From NCBI GenBank assembly GCA_030041375.1, contig JASHOA010000083.1:1-55338 (forward strand): DNA of 55,338 nucleotides. Direction: 5' to 3'. The notes under the pieces were generated by a model. It did no database searches and had not been told where the DNA came from. It worked only from the letters and a program-made list of their open reading frames with translations. This document shows positions 24,025 through 31,955 of this stretch, one piece after another (within the stretch, counting starts at the first letter, position 1; every line of letters begins with the position of its first letter). The DNA is from Acetobacteraceae bacterium (GTDB lineage Bacteria; Pseudomonadota; Alphaproteobacteria; Acetobacterales; Acetobacteraceae). The translations under genes were made by a program, and so were the position numbers.

Positions 24025-25548
24025 TTATTCCGTGACCGCGTTCAGGAGATCCGTCCACATCGATTGCACAGCCGCAATGATTTGCGCGTTCGCGCCGTAG
24101 CTGTTCTGCAGCGCCACCATCTGCGACATCTGCTGGTCGATGCTGACACCGGAGGAGGCGGAAAGCTGGTTCGCCAGCGCCGTCTGCGTTGCCTCGGTTG
24201 TCGTAAGATTGCTGGAGGCATTGGCGCTGTCGTTCGCCTCCTGGCCGACCAGGGAGGTCGCGAAGCTTTCCAGCGTCGTCGGGGCAGAAAACGGCAATGA
24301 GAGCGTGCCGAGCGGCCCGAGCCCCGTGGTGTTGGGCGCCGGCTGGGCGACTCCCGCCTGCACGTCCGTGCCAAAAGTATAATTGAGCACGTTGCTGATC
24401 AGCGTATCGAACCCGGCCGGTCCATCCGGCGGATTGGGCGTGAAGCTGGCGGCCCCGGTCGGGCTGCCGGCGATCGCGTTCGTGCCGTCTTGCACCAGCG
24501 CCGGATTGGCGGTGACCGCCGGATTGACCTCGATCTCGGAGGAAAAACCGACATAGCCTGATTGCACCGGACTGCCGCCGCCTGTCGGCACATTGCCCGA
24601 CCCGTCGGTGAACAGTGTGAGCCCTTGTGCCGCGAAGCGCGTGGCCAGATTTTCCGAGAATTCGTCCAGCCCGGCCTGGTAATCGGGCAGCGTTTGATCG
24701 CGCAGCGTGATGTTGGCGCCGAGCGATCCGCCGGTGAGCTGATCGGTGACATCGACCCCGCCCAGCGTGATCGGCGGGATGCTGCCGGGGTAGGCAGCAC
24801 CCGGCCCGACGGTTGCCGGAGAGACGGCGAGGGCACTCGTGCCATCCGTCGGCAACTGGAGCCCGCTCGCCGTCATCACCAGCACACTGCCATTGCTCTG
24901 CGGCAGGAATTGTACGTTGATCAGGCCGGAGAGGGTCTGCTCCTGCTGGTCAAGCTGGTTCTCCAGATCGGCCGTGCTCTCTCCCTCTGCCTGAGCGGCG
25001 ACGATCTGGTTTGAGATCGTTCCGATGCTGGCGAGTGTCGTGTTGATGGTACCGACTTCGGAGACGATCGCGTTCTCCGCATTCTGCCGTCCCGTCGTAT
25101 AGGCGGCGCTCAAGGTGTTGATCCCCGTCGCCAGTTCGCTTGCCGCCTGCACCACGGCCTGCTGCTGGGTCGGATCCGAAGGGTCGTTGTTGAGTGTCGA
25201 GAAGGCGTTCTCGAGGTCGGTGACCAGGCTGCCGAGATCCTGACCGGAGCCCGGCGTGCCCATCACCGAGTCGATTGCGGAAAGCGCCGTCGTCGTGGTC
25301 TGCAGCGCGCTGGCGTTGGCGTTCTCGGAAAAGACCGAGGCTTGCAGCGCCTGGTTGATATTGAGGGTAGCGACGCCGGTCTCGACCCCCATCGGCTGTC
25401 CGCCGCTCGCCAGGCTCTGCTGGCTGAGCGATTCCACCGCGTACTCGGGTGTGCTGGCATTGGCAACGTTCTGCGAGATGAGTGCGAGCTGCTGATTGAT
25501 GTTCCAGAGCCCGCCGGAGGCGATGGCGAGCGCGCCGGTCAGGCTCAT
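24025..25548 (-). CDS. flgK: Flagellar hook-associated protein FlgK
   Basis: This 507-residue junction protein begins with the rod/hook-type signature LALISQNVANASTPEYAVES and ends with the FlgK/FlgL-type SIDQQMSQMVALQNSYGANAQIIAAVQSMW. The middle has an NTTLASIGTISNQIVAAQAEG coiled segment and a Gly/Pro/Thr-rich variable domain. It forms the first hook-filament junction ring. It is encoded between flgE and flgL, the classical order. The start follows the flgE stop by 36 bases. Length is normal for the class. Confidence 0.93.
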   Translation of the reverse strand: MSLTGALAIASGGLWNINQQLALISQNVANASTPEYAVESLSQQSLASGGQPMGVETGVATLNINQALQASVFSENANASALQTTTTALSAIDSVMGTPGSGQDLGSLVTDLENAFSTLNNDPSDPTQQQAVVQAASELATGINTLSAAYTTGRQNAENAIVSEVGTINTTLASIGTISNQIVAAQAEGESTADLENQLDQQEQTLSGLINVQFLPQSNGSVLVMTASGLQLPTDGTSALAVSPATVGPGAAYPGSIPPITLGGVDVTDQLTGGSLGANITLRDQTLPDYQAGLDEFSENLATRFAAQGLTLFTDGSGNVPTGGGSPVQSGYVGFSSEIEVNPAVTANPALVQDGTNAIAGSPTGAASFTPNPPDGPAGFDTLISNVLNYTFGTDVQAGVAQPAPNTTGLGPLGTLSLPFSAPTTLESFATSLVGQEANDSANASSNLTTTEATQTALANQLSASSGVSIDQQMSQMVALQNSYGANAQIIAAVQSMWTDLLNAVTE

Positions 25549-25584
25549 CGGATGATCTCGTGCGGCACCCTGAGAGTACTATGG

Positions 25585-26892
25585 CTACTGGATGATGTTG
25601 AGCAGGGACTGCATCATTTGATCTGCCGTGCTGATCGTCTTGGTATTCGCCGAATAGGCCTCCTGCGCGACGATGAGCTGGCTGAACTCCGTCGAGATAT
25701 CGACGTTGGAGCCCTCGACGGAGCTGGTGACCAAGCCGCCGGCGCCACCGCTTCCCGCACTGTTGGCGATGGCGTCTCCCGAGTCCTCGGTCGCGGTGAA
25801 GGCCTGGCCGTTCTGAGACTGCAACGCGTCCGGTGCATTGAAAGTGACCACCGGCACCTGGGCGATGGTCTGCGTCAGGCCGTTGTTGTAGTTGACGACG
25901 ACATCGCCGCTGGTGTTGATGCTGACGGAGGAGAAAGAGCCGGGCGGAACGCCGTTCTGGCTCAGATTGTTCAGCGTGTACGATGTCCCGGCGTACTGGG
26001 TCAGGCCACTGGAGGAGCCGTACGAGCCGAGATTGAGCTCGATAGCTTGTGGGCCGTTACCGAAATTGGCGGTGAAGGAAAGGCTCGCCGAGCCGTTCGC
26101 TGAATAGCTCGAGGTGGTCACCGTGCCGGTTCCACCGCTGATGCTGCCGATCGTTCCATCCGCCACCGGATTGCCGCTGCCGGATCCGAACGAGACGTTC
26201 GCGGTGCCGAGCGCCGGTCCGTTGGTCGCGTTGGGCGCGCTGATGGCGACCTGCCAATTGTTGGCGGATGTCTGCGTCCAGGTCAGATCGACCGTCTGCT
26301 GGTTGCCGAGCCCGTCGTACACCTGCACCTGGGAGGTAACGGGGCTGGAGGATGAGGGCGTCGCCGGCAGGTTGGCCGAAAGATCGACCTCGCTGGTCGC
26401 AACCGGAGCGAACGCAGTCTGGCTCACCTGGATCGGGGTCAGCGCATTCTGGTTGACGGTACCGGTGGTCGGATCGACCGACCAGCCGTTGAGATAGTAG
26501 CCCGCGCTGTTCACCAGATAGCCCTGGCTGTTCATGCTGAAGTCGCCGGCCTGCGTATAGTACGGCTGGGCGTTGAACACCGGCTGGCCGTTATCGGTGC
26601 CGGTAGACTGGCTCACCGCGAAAAAGCCCTGTCCGGAGATCGCCAAGTTGAGAGGGTTCTGGGTCTGGGTGATCGTGCCCTGGACGTTGTTGAGATAATC
26701 CGGCAGCGCCACGACCGTGCTCGAGTCGTTGGACTGAGGCGTCGAAGTGGTGAGATAGTCGATGAAGTTGGTATTGACCCCCTTGTAGCCGACGGTCTGG
26801 CTGTTGGCGACGTTGTTGCTGATATTGGCGAACTCTGCCGATTCCGCGCTCAAGCCGCTGACGGCGGTGTTCATGGCGCCAAACAGAGACAT
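25585..26892 (-). CDS. flgE: Flagellar hook protein FlgE
   Basis: This 435-residue hook subunit has the N-terminal signature SAESAEFANISNNVANSQTV, the hook-defining NLAISGQGFFAV segment, a variable Ser/Thr/Gly-rich middle, and the C-terminal SNVDISTEFSQLIVAQEAYS with a long closing helix. ATG 26892 (MSLFGAMNTAVSGL) is the family-consistent start; the frame extends upstream into the repeat-containing leader. It diverges from fliK/flgD, whose products set hook length and cap the growing hook, so all three act on one structure. Confidence 0.93.
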   Translation of the reverse strand: MSLFGAMNTAVSGLSAESAEFANISNNVANSQTVGYKGVNTNFIDYLTTSTPQSNDSSTVVALPDYLNNVQGTITQTQNPLNLAISGQGFFAVSQSTGTDNGQPVFNAQPYYTQAGDFSMNSQGYLVNSAGYYLNGWSVDPTTGTVNQNALTPIQVSQTAFAPVATSEVDLSANLPATPSSSSPVTSQVQVYDGLGNQQTVDLTWTQTSANNWQVAISAPNATNGPALGTANVSFGSGSGNPVADGTIGSISGGTGTVTTSSYSANGSASLSFTANFGNGPQAIELNLGSYGSSSGLTQYAGTSYTLNNLSQNGVPPGSFSSVSINTSGDVVVNYNNGLTQTIAQVPVVTFNAPDALQSQNGQAFTATEDSGDAIANSAGSGGAGGLVTSSVEGSNVDISTEFSQLIVAQEAYSANTKTISTADQMMQSLLNIIQ

Positions 26893-26952
26893 GCCTCGCT
26901 CCTCTGACTCGCCTGCTACGCGGCAGACCCGGTCCTGAAAGGCACCGCGGGC

Positions 26953-26971
26953 AGGGGGCGTTTTGCCCCCT
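26953..26971 (-). promoter_or_regulatory. A4-loop hairpin in the flgE leader
   Basis: AGGGGGC (26953-26959) pairs with GCCCCCT (26965-26971), giving on the coding strand a 7-bp stem around AAAAC, 61-79 bases upstream of the flgE ATG. It resembles the hairpins at 22830-22844 and 21907-21923 in loop and stem composition. Confidence 0.45.
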
Positions 26972-27044
26972 TTGGCGGGTGCCACAACGAGCTGAAGCAG
27001 AAATCGTGCCAGCGGTGAAAAGACCGCGATGCGGGGCGCACCGA

Positions 27045-27145
27045 GCCCGCGATCGCCCGCGGCGGAAACGTCGGAGGGCGTGAATCGCGGGCTCGAATAA
27101 ACCGCAAGGCCGGTGTCGAGCTGCACAGTCAGCCCGCCGCCGGTC
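27045..27145 (-). repeat. Two-hairpin intergenic repeat, copy C (degenerate)
   Basis: Same order as copy B, with a conserved central CGTCGGAGGGCGTGAATCGC block and the GGGCTCGAATAAA spacer. Hairpin 1 has several mismatches (GGCCGGTGTCGAGCTG against CAGCCCGCCGCCGGTC), so the arms pair only partly. No flanking TA pair is seen. Probably the oldest of the three copies. Confidence 0.75.
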
Positions 27146-27277
27146 TCGCACCGGCTTCGGCGTTTCCCGCCGGGTGCGGCAGCCTTGGCCCGGCAAGTTT
27201 TGCCCGCTCCGCCGCCCCAGGGACCCGTCCCGGTGCAGCCAACGGCACGACTCGCTTCGCGCCGCTCCGCATCGCAC

Positions 27278-27293
27278 TGGCCCGTCTCTTGCT
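27278..27293 (+). promoter_or_regulatory. Sigma-54-like promoter for fliK-flgD
   Basis: TGGCCC-GTCTC-TTGCT matches the -24/-12 consensus TGGCAC-N5-TTGCW with one mismatch and correct GG-N10-GC spacing. It ends about 40 bases before the fliK ATG at 27334. Hook and late flagellar genes of alphaproteobacteria are often sigma-54 dependent. Confidence 0.5.
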
Positions 27294-27333
27294 TGCACTC
27301 TTTCCGGCCCACTCTTTCCGGCCGGGAAACGCG

Positions 27334-29067
27334 ATGCCGTCCGCAGCCACTCACCCGACCTCTTCACCCGCCGTCGCGGCGGCACAGAGACCGCCCATTC
27401 CAAGGGCGGCGCAGCAGAACTCGCCTGTGCCTGGCACCGCCACCGCGACCAGCAGCGCCGTCGCTGCGAATGGGTTTCTGGGAGCCTTGGCCGGCACGCT
27501 CCTGGCCGCGCGGAAATCGCCCCTCCTCACGCCCCCGGCATCGCAGACCGCATCCGGCCCGCCTTCGCCGGCGGCCACAGGCTCCCCGTCTTCGGGCGCA
27601 GCCGTCGCTGCCCGAACGACCGCGCTTGAGCCCCTCGCGCCTTCGCCTGCCGCGGTCGCAACTCCGGGAACGCTTGCCGCTCCGCCACCGGTACAGCCTG
27701 GCCCTGCCAGCGCACCAACCGCCTCAGCCGCACCTCGGGGCCCCAACGGACCTCCGGTTGCACAGGCCTCTCGGGCTCGGCCAGGCAGCCGGGCCGCAAC
27801 CACCTCCCCACCCACTTCGTCCTCAGCCGCATCGCGCGCCCCGCCTCCACCCCCACCCTTGCAGTCGGTGGCCTTCGGGGCTCAGCCGGCATCGGCTCCC
27901 GCGGCGCCGGCCTCGCCTCCCTCCGACGCGACCGCCTCGGCCACGCCACCAAAAAACCTGGTGGCAGCGCGGGCAACGGTTGCGCTCGCAACCCTCTCGC
28001 CTGCCGGGGAGCCATCTCAAGGCGCAGCCCAATCGCCCGTTGACCCTGCCTCGCCCCCCGCCGCCACGAGCCCGACAGGCACCACGTCGAAGGATGGCGC
28101 ACCCCCTCAGGCGCCGTCGCACCCGGCCTCTCCGCCTTCCGGCCCGCCTTCTTCTCCCGCGCTTCTCGCCGCCGCGACCATCCAGGTGTCTCTGCCGGCT
28201 CCGGCAGAACCCGCGCCGGTTCAACCCACGAGCGGCGGCTCCCCACCCGGACCTCCCGCAGCGCCGAATCCAACCGCAATCTTCAATCCCGCCACGCCCG
28301 TCCACGGGCCCGAGACAAGCGCTTCGACACCCAATCAGCCGCCGCTCGCTGCGGCCGGCTCTCCGGCTGTTGGTGCGCCACCCGCGCATCCCGGAACTGG
28401 AAGCCCGTCCGGACTTCCTGCGGCCCCCGCCGCCACCGCATCAGGGCCCCCCGCATCGGCACCCACCGCCCCACCGGCCGCTTCGCCTTCTTTCTCGAGC
28501 CCGGCAGCCGCCGTCCCGATACCGACCCAAGCTGCCCTTACCGCTGCCGCCCACCCCTCGGTGCTCCCGCCGACACCCGCGACAGAGCTGGCTCCGGCGC
28601 TCCTTTCATTCTCCCGCACCGATGGTTCGAGCGTGCTCACCCTCCGGCTCGAACCGGCCACTCTCGGCCAGGTCGAGGTGCGGATCGTTCGCCCGCCGGA
28701 CGGGCCCGCCGATGTGCAGGTCACGGCTACGCAACCGCAAACGCTGCTCCTCCTGGTGCGCGACCAGCCGCTGCTGCAACAGGCGCTCGATCGCGCGGGG
28801 ATCGCAGTCGATACGCGGAATCTCAGCTTCCATCTCGCCCCGCCGACCCCGCCAACCGCTCCCGCCACCGCATCGGGCGGAGCCATGACGCAGGGCGGCT
28901 TGGCGAGCGGCTCGGGGCTCGGCCCGGGCGGCACGGCAACGCGTGACAACGCGCCGCGCCGCCGCCGCACGACCGTTGCTCTTTCGCCCGATGCGGTCCG
29001 AAACGCCGCTGCCTCCCATCCGCCTGGTGTGCACTGGCTGCGTGCCGGGCTCGATATCACTGCCTGA
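27334..29067 (+). CDS. fliK: Flagellar hook-length control protein FliK
   Basis: This protein of about 577 residues has a long, very Pro/Ala/Ser/Thr-rich N-terminal ruler (about 1-420) and a compact C-terminal FliK domain: SVLTLRLEPATLGQVEVRIV, VQVTATQPQTLLLLVRDQP, LLQQALDRAGIAVDTRNLSF. FliK is exported during hook growth and switches FlhB specificity when the hook reaches its set length. ATG 27334 was chosen from weak GGGAAA; an earlier in-frame TTG/CTG cannot be excluded. flgD follows 21 bases later on the same strand. The strong composition bias also makes this stretch open in several other frames. Confidence 0.88.
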   Translation: MPSAATHPTSSPAVAAAQRPPIPRAAQQNSPVPGTATATSSAVAANGFLGALAGTLLAARKSPLLTPPASQTASGPPSPAATGSPSSGAAVAARTTALEPLAPSPAAVATPGTLAAPPPVQPGPASAPTASAAPRGPNGPPVAQASRARPGSRAATTSPPTSSSAASRAPPPPPPLQSVAFGAQPASAPAAPASPPSDATASATPPKNLVAARATVALATLSPAGEPSQGAAQSPVDPASPPAATSPTGTTSKDGAPPQAPSHPASPPSGPPSSPALLAAATIQVSLPAPAEPAPVQPTSGGSPPGPPAAPNPTAIFNPATPVHGPETSASTPNQPPLAAAGSPAVGAPPAHPGTGSPSGLPAAPAATASGPPASAPTAPPAASPSFSSPAAAVPIPTQAALTAAAHPSVLPPTPATELAPALLSFSRTDGSSVLTLRLEPATLGQVEVRIVRPPDGPADVQVTATQPQTLLLLVRDQPLLQQALDRAGIAVDTRNLSFHLAPPTPPTAPATASGGAMTQGGLASGSGLGPGGTATRDNAPRRRRTTVALSPDAVRNAAASHPPGVHWLRAGLDITA

Positions 29068-29088
29068 ACCCCGGTTAGGATCCATGCC

Positions 29089-29841
29089 ATGAGTCTCGCC
29101 TCCGTCGCCGCCCAGCAGAGCAACGCCCTGGCCGCCGCCAATGCCGCAGCCGCGGCCGCCGCCACCCCGTCCACGAGCACGTCGAGCACCAGCGCCAGCG
29201 CGAACGCCACCGCCGCGGCCGCCGCCGGCAACACCGCGCTCAGTTCCCTCACCAGCAATTTCGGTGATTTCCTCGATCTTCTGATGACGCAGTTGCAGAA
29301 CCAGGATCCGACCAGCCCGATGGACACCAACCAATTCACCAGCGAGCTGGTGCAGTTCGCTTCCGTCGAGCAGGAGATCAACACCAACAGCGCCCTGACG
29401 CAGCTCATCTCGCTCACCCAGTCCGGCCAGTTGATGCAGTCCACCGCGATGGTCGGCCAACAGGTCCTGCTCAATTCGACCACGCTGCCCCTGCAAAACG
29501 GCTCGGCCAGCCTGCAATTCACCGCCACCAGCGCCGAGCCGGTGGCGATCGCCATCTACAATTCGAGCGGCCAGCAGGTGTACGACACCTCGCTCAACGC
29601 GACTGCCGGAACCAACACATGGACCTGGAACGGCACCAACAACGCCGGCGTCCAGATGCCGGACGGCGGCTACACGGTTGCAGTAGAGGGCGCCAGTCCC
29701 GACGGCAGCACGACCGCGCTTCCCTTTACCGTGCAAGGAACGATCACCGGCGTGCAGACGAATTCGTCCGGGGGCCTCGAGCTCGAGCTCGGCGCCACCA
29801 CCGCGCCCTTCTCATCCGTCCAGCAGGTGCTGACGAACTGA
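29089..29841 (+). CDS. flgD: Flagellar hook capping protein FlgD
   Basis: This 250-residue scaffold carries the FlgD signature FLDLLMTQLQNQDPTSPMDTNQFTSELVQFASVEQ at about residues 64-98. Ahead of it is an Ala/Thr-rich N-terminal arm; behind it is the FlgD Ig-like/tudor part with GQQVLLNSTTLPL and AGTNTWTWNGTNNAGVQMPDG. FlgD caps the growing hook so that FlgE can polymerise. It is the second gene after fliK and opposite flgE. No signal peptide. After the stop (29842-30115) no gene or clear terminator is seen. Confidence 0.93.
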   Translation: MSLASVAAQQSNALAAANAAAAAAATPSTSTSSTSASANATAAAAAGNTALSSLTSNFGDFLDLLMTQLQNQDPTSPMDTNQFTSELVQFASVEQEINTNSALTQLISLTQSGQLMQSTAMVGQQVLLNSTTLPLQNGSASLQFTATSAEPVAIAIYNSSGQQVYDTSLNATAGTNTWTWNGTNNAGVQMPDGGYTVAVEGASPDGSTTALPFTVQGTITGVQTNSSGGLELELGATTAPFSSVQQVLTN

Positions 29842-30115
29842 CGCGGCACCGCAACCGACCATCGTCCACCGACTTTCGCGTGGATCAAAAATACAAAGTC
29901 ACCTGCCACCATCAGGCAAGCGGCACACATTGAATTCCATCCGTCCACGCGAACGGTACTGAGCGAGGAGCCCCGGAATCAAGGAGGGGACCTTCTCCGG
30001 TCCAACTCTTCCCGGGCATTCCCACGCCACCACTGCTCGTGGGTCAGGCAATACGCCAAAGGTTCTTTGCGGAGGCGCGCTGCTCTTGCCGGGGCGATGG
30101 CAATCGTGCGACCAA

Positions 30116-31090
30116 CTATTGAAGGCTGGCGCGTAATGCCGCCATCCGTTGGTTCGCCTCCCTCCGCGCGGCAAGCGCGGTTTCCATGTCCACCGCCACG
30201 AAGCGGACCGGCGCATGCGGCTGAAGTTGGCCGATCAGATCCATGTCCGCCGAGATGACGGTTCCGATCATGAAATATCCGCCTCCGGAAACGGCATCGC
30301 GATGCAGTATGATCGGTTCCGACCCGCCGGGAATCTGGATCGAGCCGTAGGGATAGCAAGTGTCGACAATATTCGATGGATCGGAGCCAGCACCAAACGG
30401 CTGCTTGCGCGGAACGAATTCGAGAGGGCGCCCGCCACGGAAGCGATAGCCGATGCGATCGGCCTCGGTGGCAACCCGCCAAGTTTCGCTGAAAAAGCCT
30501 TCCAACGCCGCCTTCGTCACGCGGAAATCATAGAGACCGGGCAGTACGCGCAGTTCCGCCGTCGCGGGCACAGCGCGGCGCAGCGCCTCCGGCACGGATC
30601 GCCCGGCCTTCACCGCCGCCGCCGTTTTGCCAACCGCCAGCACGTCGGCCGCCCGCAACGCTCGGCCCTCCAGACCACCGAGAGCGCCGAGCGCATAGGT
30701 CGACCGTGAGCCGAGCACAACCGGAACGTCGATTCCGCCGGCGACCGCAACATAGGCCCGAGCGCCCCGCTTCAGGAAATCGAACGCCAGCACCTGGCCC
30801 GCCTTTACGGCGAAGCTCGTCCAGATGGGTTGGGCGACCCCTTCGACCCCCGGCTGCATCTCCGCCCCTGTGACCGCAACCACCGCATTCTCGGTCATGC
30901 GCAGCTCCGGCCCCTGGAAGGTCGCCTCCAGTACCGCATCCCCTTCCGCATTGCCAACGAGCAGATTGGCGGCGCGGAGCGCGTAATGGTCCATTGCGCC
31001 GGATTCCGGAATACCAAGATGGTAGTAACCTGGCCGCCCAAGGTCCTGCACCGTCGTGGCCAAGCCTGGCTTGATCACCTCAATGGCCAT
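30116..31090 (-). CDS. pxpC: PxpC/KipA-type carboxyltransferase half
   Basis: This 324-residue protein has the CT_A_B (KipA/PxpC) fold: GLATTVQDLGRPGYYHLGIPESGAMD at the start, then ANLLVGN, AVVAVTGAEMQP, ARAYVAVAGGIDVPVVLGSRSTY and SNIVDTCYPYGSIQIPGG. With PxpB it forms the carboxyltransferase-like half of urea-carboxylase-type enzymes or of 5-oxoprolinase. ATG 31090 overlaps the PxpB stop by 11 bases; the longer frame lies inside pxpB. Biotin carboxylase and carrier genes in the same operon favour biotin-dependent carboxyl transfer to an amide over plain 5-oxoprolinase. Confidence 0.88.
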   Translation of the reverse strand: MAIEVIKPGLATTVQDLGRPGYYHLGIPESGAMDHYALRAANLLVGNAEGDAVLEATFQGPELRMTENAVVAVTGAEMQPGVEGVAQPIWTSFAVKAGQVLAFDFLKRGARAYVAVAGGIDVPVVLGSRSTYALGALGGLEGRALRAADVLAVGKTAAAVKAGRSVPEALRRAVPATAELRVLPGLYDFRVTKAALEGFFSETWRVATEADRIGYRFRGGRPLEFVPRKQPFGAGSDPSNIVDTCYPYGSIQIPGGSEPIILHRDAVSGGGYFMIGTVISADMDLIGQLQPHAPVRFVAVDMETALAARREANQRMAALRASLQ

Positions 31091-31955
31091 CGAGTGCCTC
31101 CACGAGCTTAGCGTTGCTGGCGGCCGGGTCGGCATGAAACGCGTCGAGAGAGAAGGTGACGTGACTGAGTCGCGGGTTGAACCGCCCTTCCTGCACCTCG
31201 CGGCTGATGGCGTCGTATTCCTCACGCCCGACCGGTCGGAACTTTACGATATCACCGGGATTGAAAAGGATCATGAAGTCGCGAAGGTAGGAAATCGCCT
31301 GGCGCGGGTCATAGATCGGCATCGGCGTGATGCCGAACATCTGGTAGCCGCCGGCGCCTCGAACCGAATAGATGCAGCCGAGACACCCGCCGTGCCCGAC
31401 CGTCAAGCGCGGCGTGTCGGTCCGGGGCCGGAGGTATTTCGGCACTTCGATCTGCCTGCTCCTCTCGACCATCTGATAGAGCCATGGCAGGCCAGCAACG
31501 AACCCGACCATGCTCACGAACCAGGGCGCAGCAGCATGCGCTGCGATCAGTGCGTCCACCGAAGCAAGCCCGTTGATCCTCGCCGCGTACTCGAGATCGG
31601 TCATGTCCGGGGCCTGGTGTCTCTCCCGGAAACGCATCAGCGTCTCGTGCGTCCAGGGATCGTTATAAAAGACCGGGACCTCGACAATGCGCGTCTTGAG
31701 GACCGGTTCCGCCGCCTCGGACGCTCGTTCGATGGCCTCGAGCTCCGCCCGGAGGTCACGCGGAGCGATCTCGTCCGGGTCGAACCTCAATTGAAACGAT
31801 GCATTTGCCGGGCAAATCTCGCTGACACCACTGACCCTGCTTTCACGCACCGCCTTGGCAAGCGAAAGGGCACGAAAGCAGGCCTCGAGCGACATCTCCT
31901 CGTCGAGTTCGACAAAGATGTGCTCGTCGCCTCCGAAGCTCATGCGCGTTTTCAT
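31080..31955 (-). CDS. pxpB: PxpB/KipI-type carboxyltransferase half
   Basis: This 291-residue protein matches the CT_C_D (KipI/PxpB) fold. Family segments include SFGGDEHIFVELDEEMSLEA, EVPVFYNDPWTHET, FVSMVGFVAGLPWLYQM, KYLRPRTDTPRLTVGHGG and GAGGYQMFGITPMPIYDP. In Bacillus KipI inhibits the sporulation kinase KinA, but in most bacteria the protein is half of a 5-oxoprolinase or urea-carboxylase-like module. ATG 31955 shares a base with the biotin carboxylase stop (TGATG). It is longer than classical KipI. It works with PxpC, encoded next. Confidence 0.88.
   Translation of the reverse strand: MKTRMSFGGDEHIFVELDEEMSLEACFRALSLAKAVRESRVSGVSEICPANASFQLRFDPDEIAPRDLRAELEAIERASEAAEPVLKTRIVEVPVFYNDPWTHETLMRFRERHQAPDMTDLEYAARINGLASVDALIAAHAAAPWFVSMVGFVAGLPWLYQMVERSRQIEVPKYLRPRTDTPRLTVGHGGCLGCIYSVRGAGGYQMFGITPMPIYDPRQAISYLRDFMILFNPGDIVKFRPVGREEYDAISREVQEGRFNPRLSHVTFSLDAFHADPAASNAKLVEALDGH

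Larger units (their letters stand above)
26893..27333. other. Divergent flagellar regulatory region
   Basis: This 441-base region between flgE and fliK holds the flgE leader hairpin (26953-26971), degenerate repeat copy C (27045-27145) and a sigma-54-like promoter (27278-27293) for fliK. No gene is seen. A lone TGGCAC-like hexamer on the flgE side lacks a matching -12 element. Confidence 0.6.

Noticed and set aside
26985-27000. TGGCAC-like hexamer on the flgE side as a sigma-54 promoter
   Set aside because: The -12 GC/TTGC element is missing at the required spacing.
27113-28888. Long Pro/Arg-rich open frames overlapping fliK
   Set aside because: They come from the extreme composition bias of the FliK N-terminal part; only the fliK frame ends in a recognisable FliK C-terminal domain.
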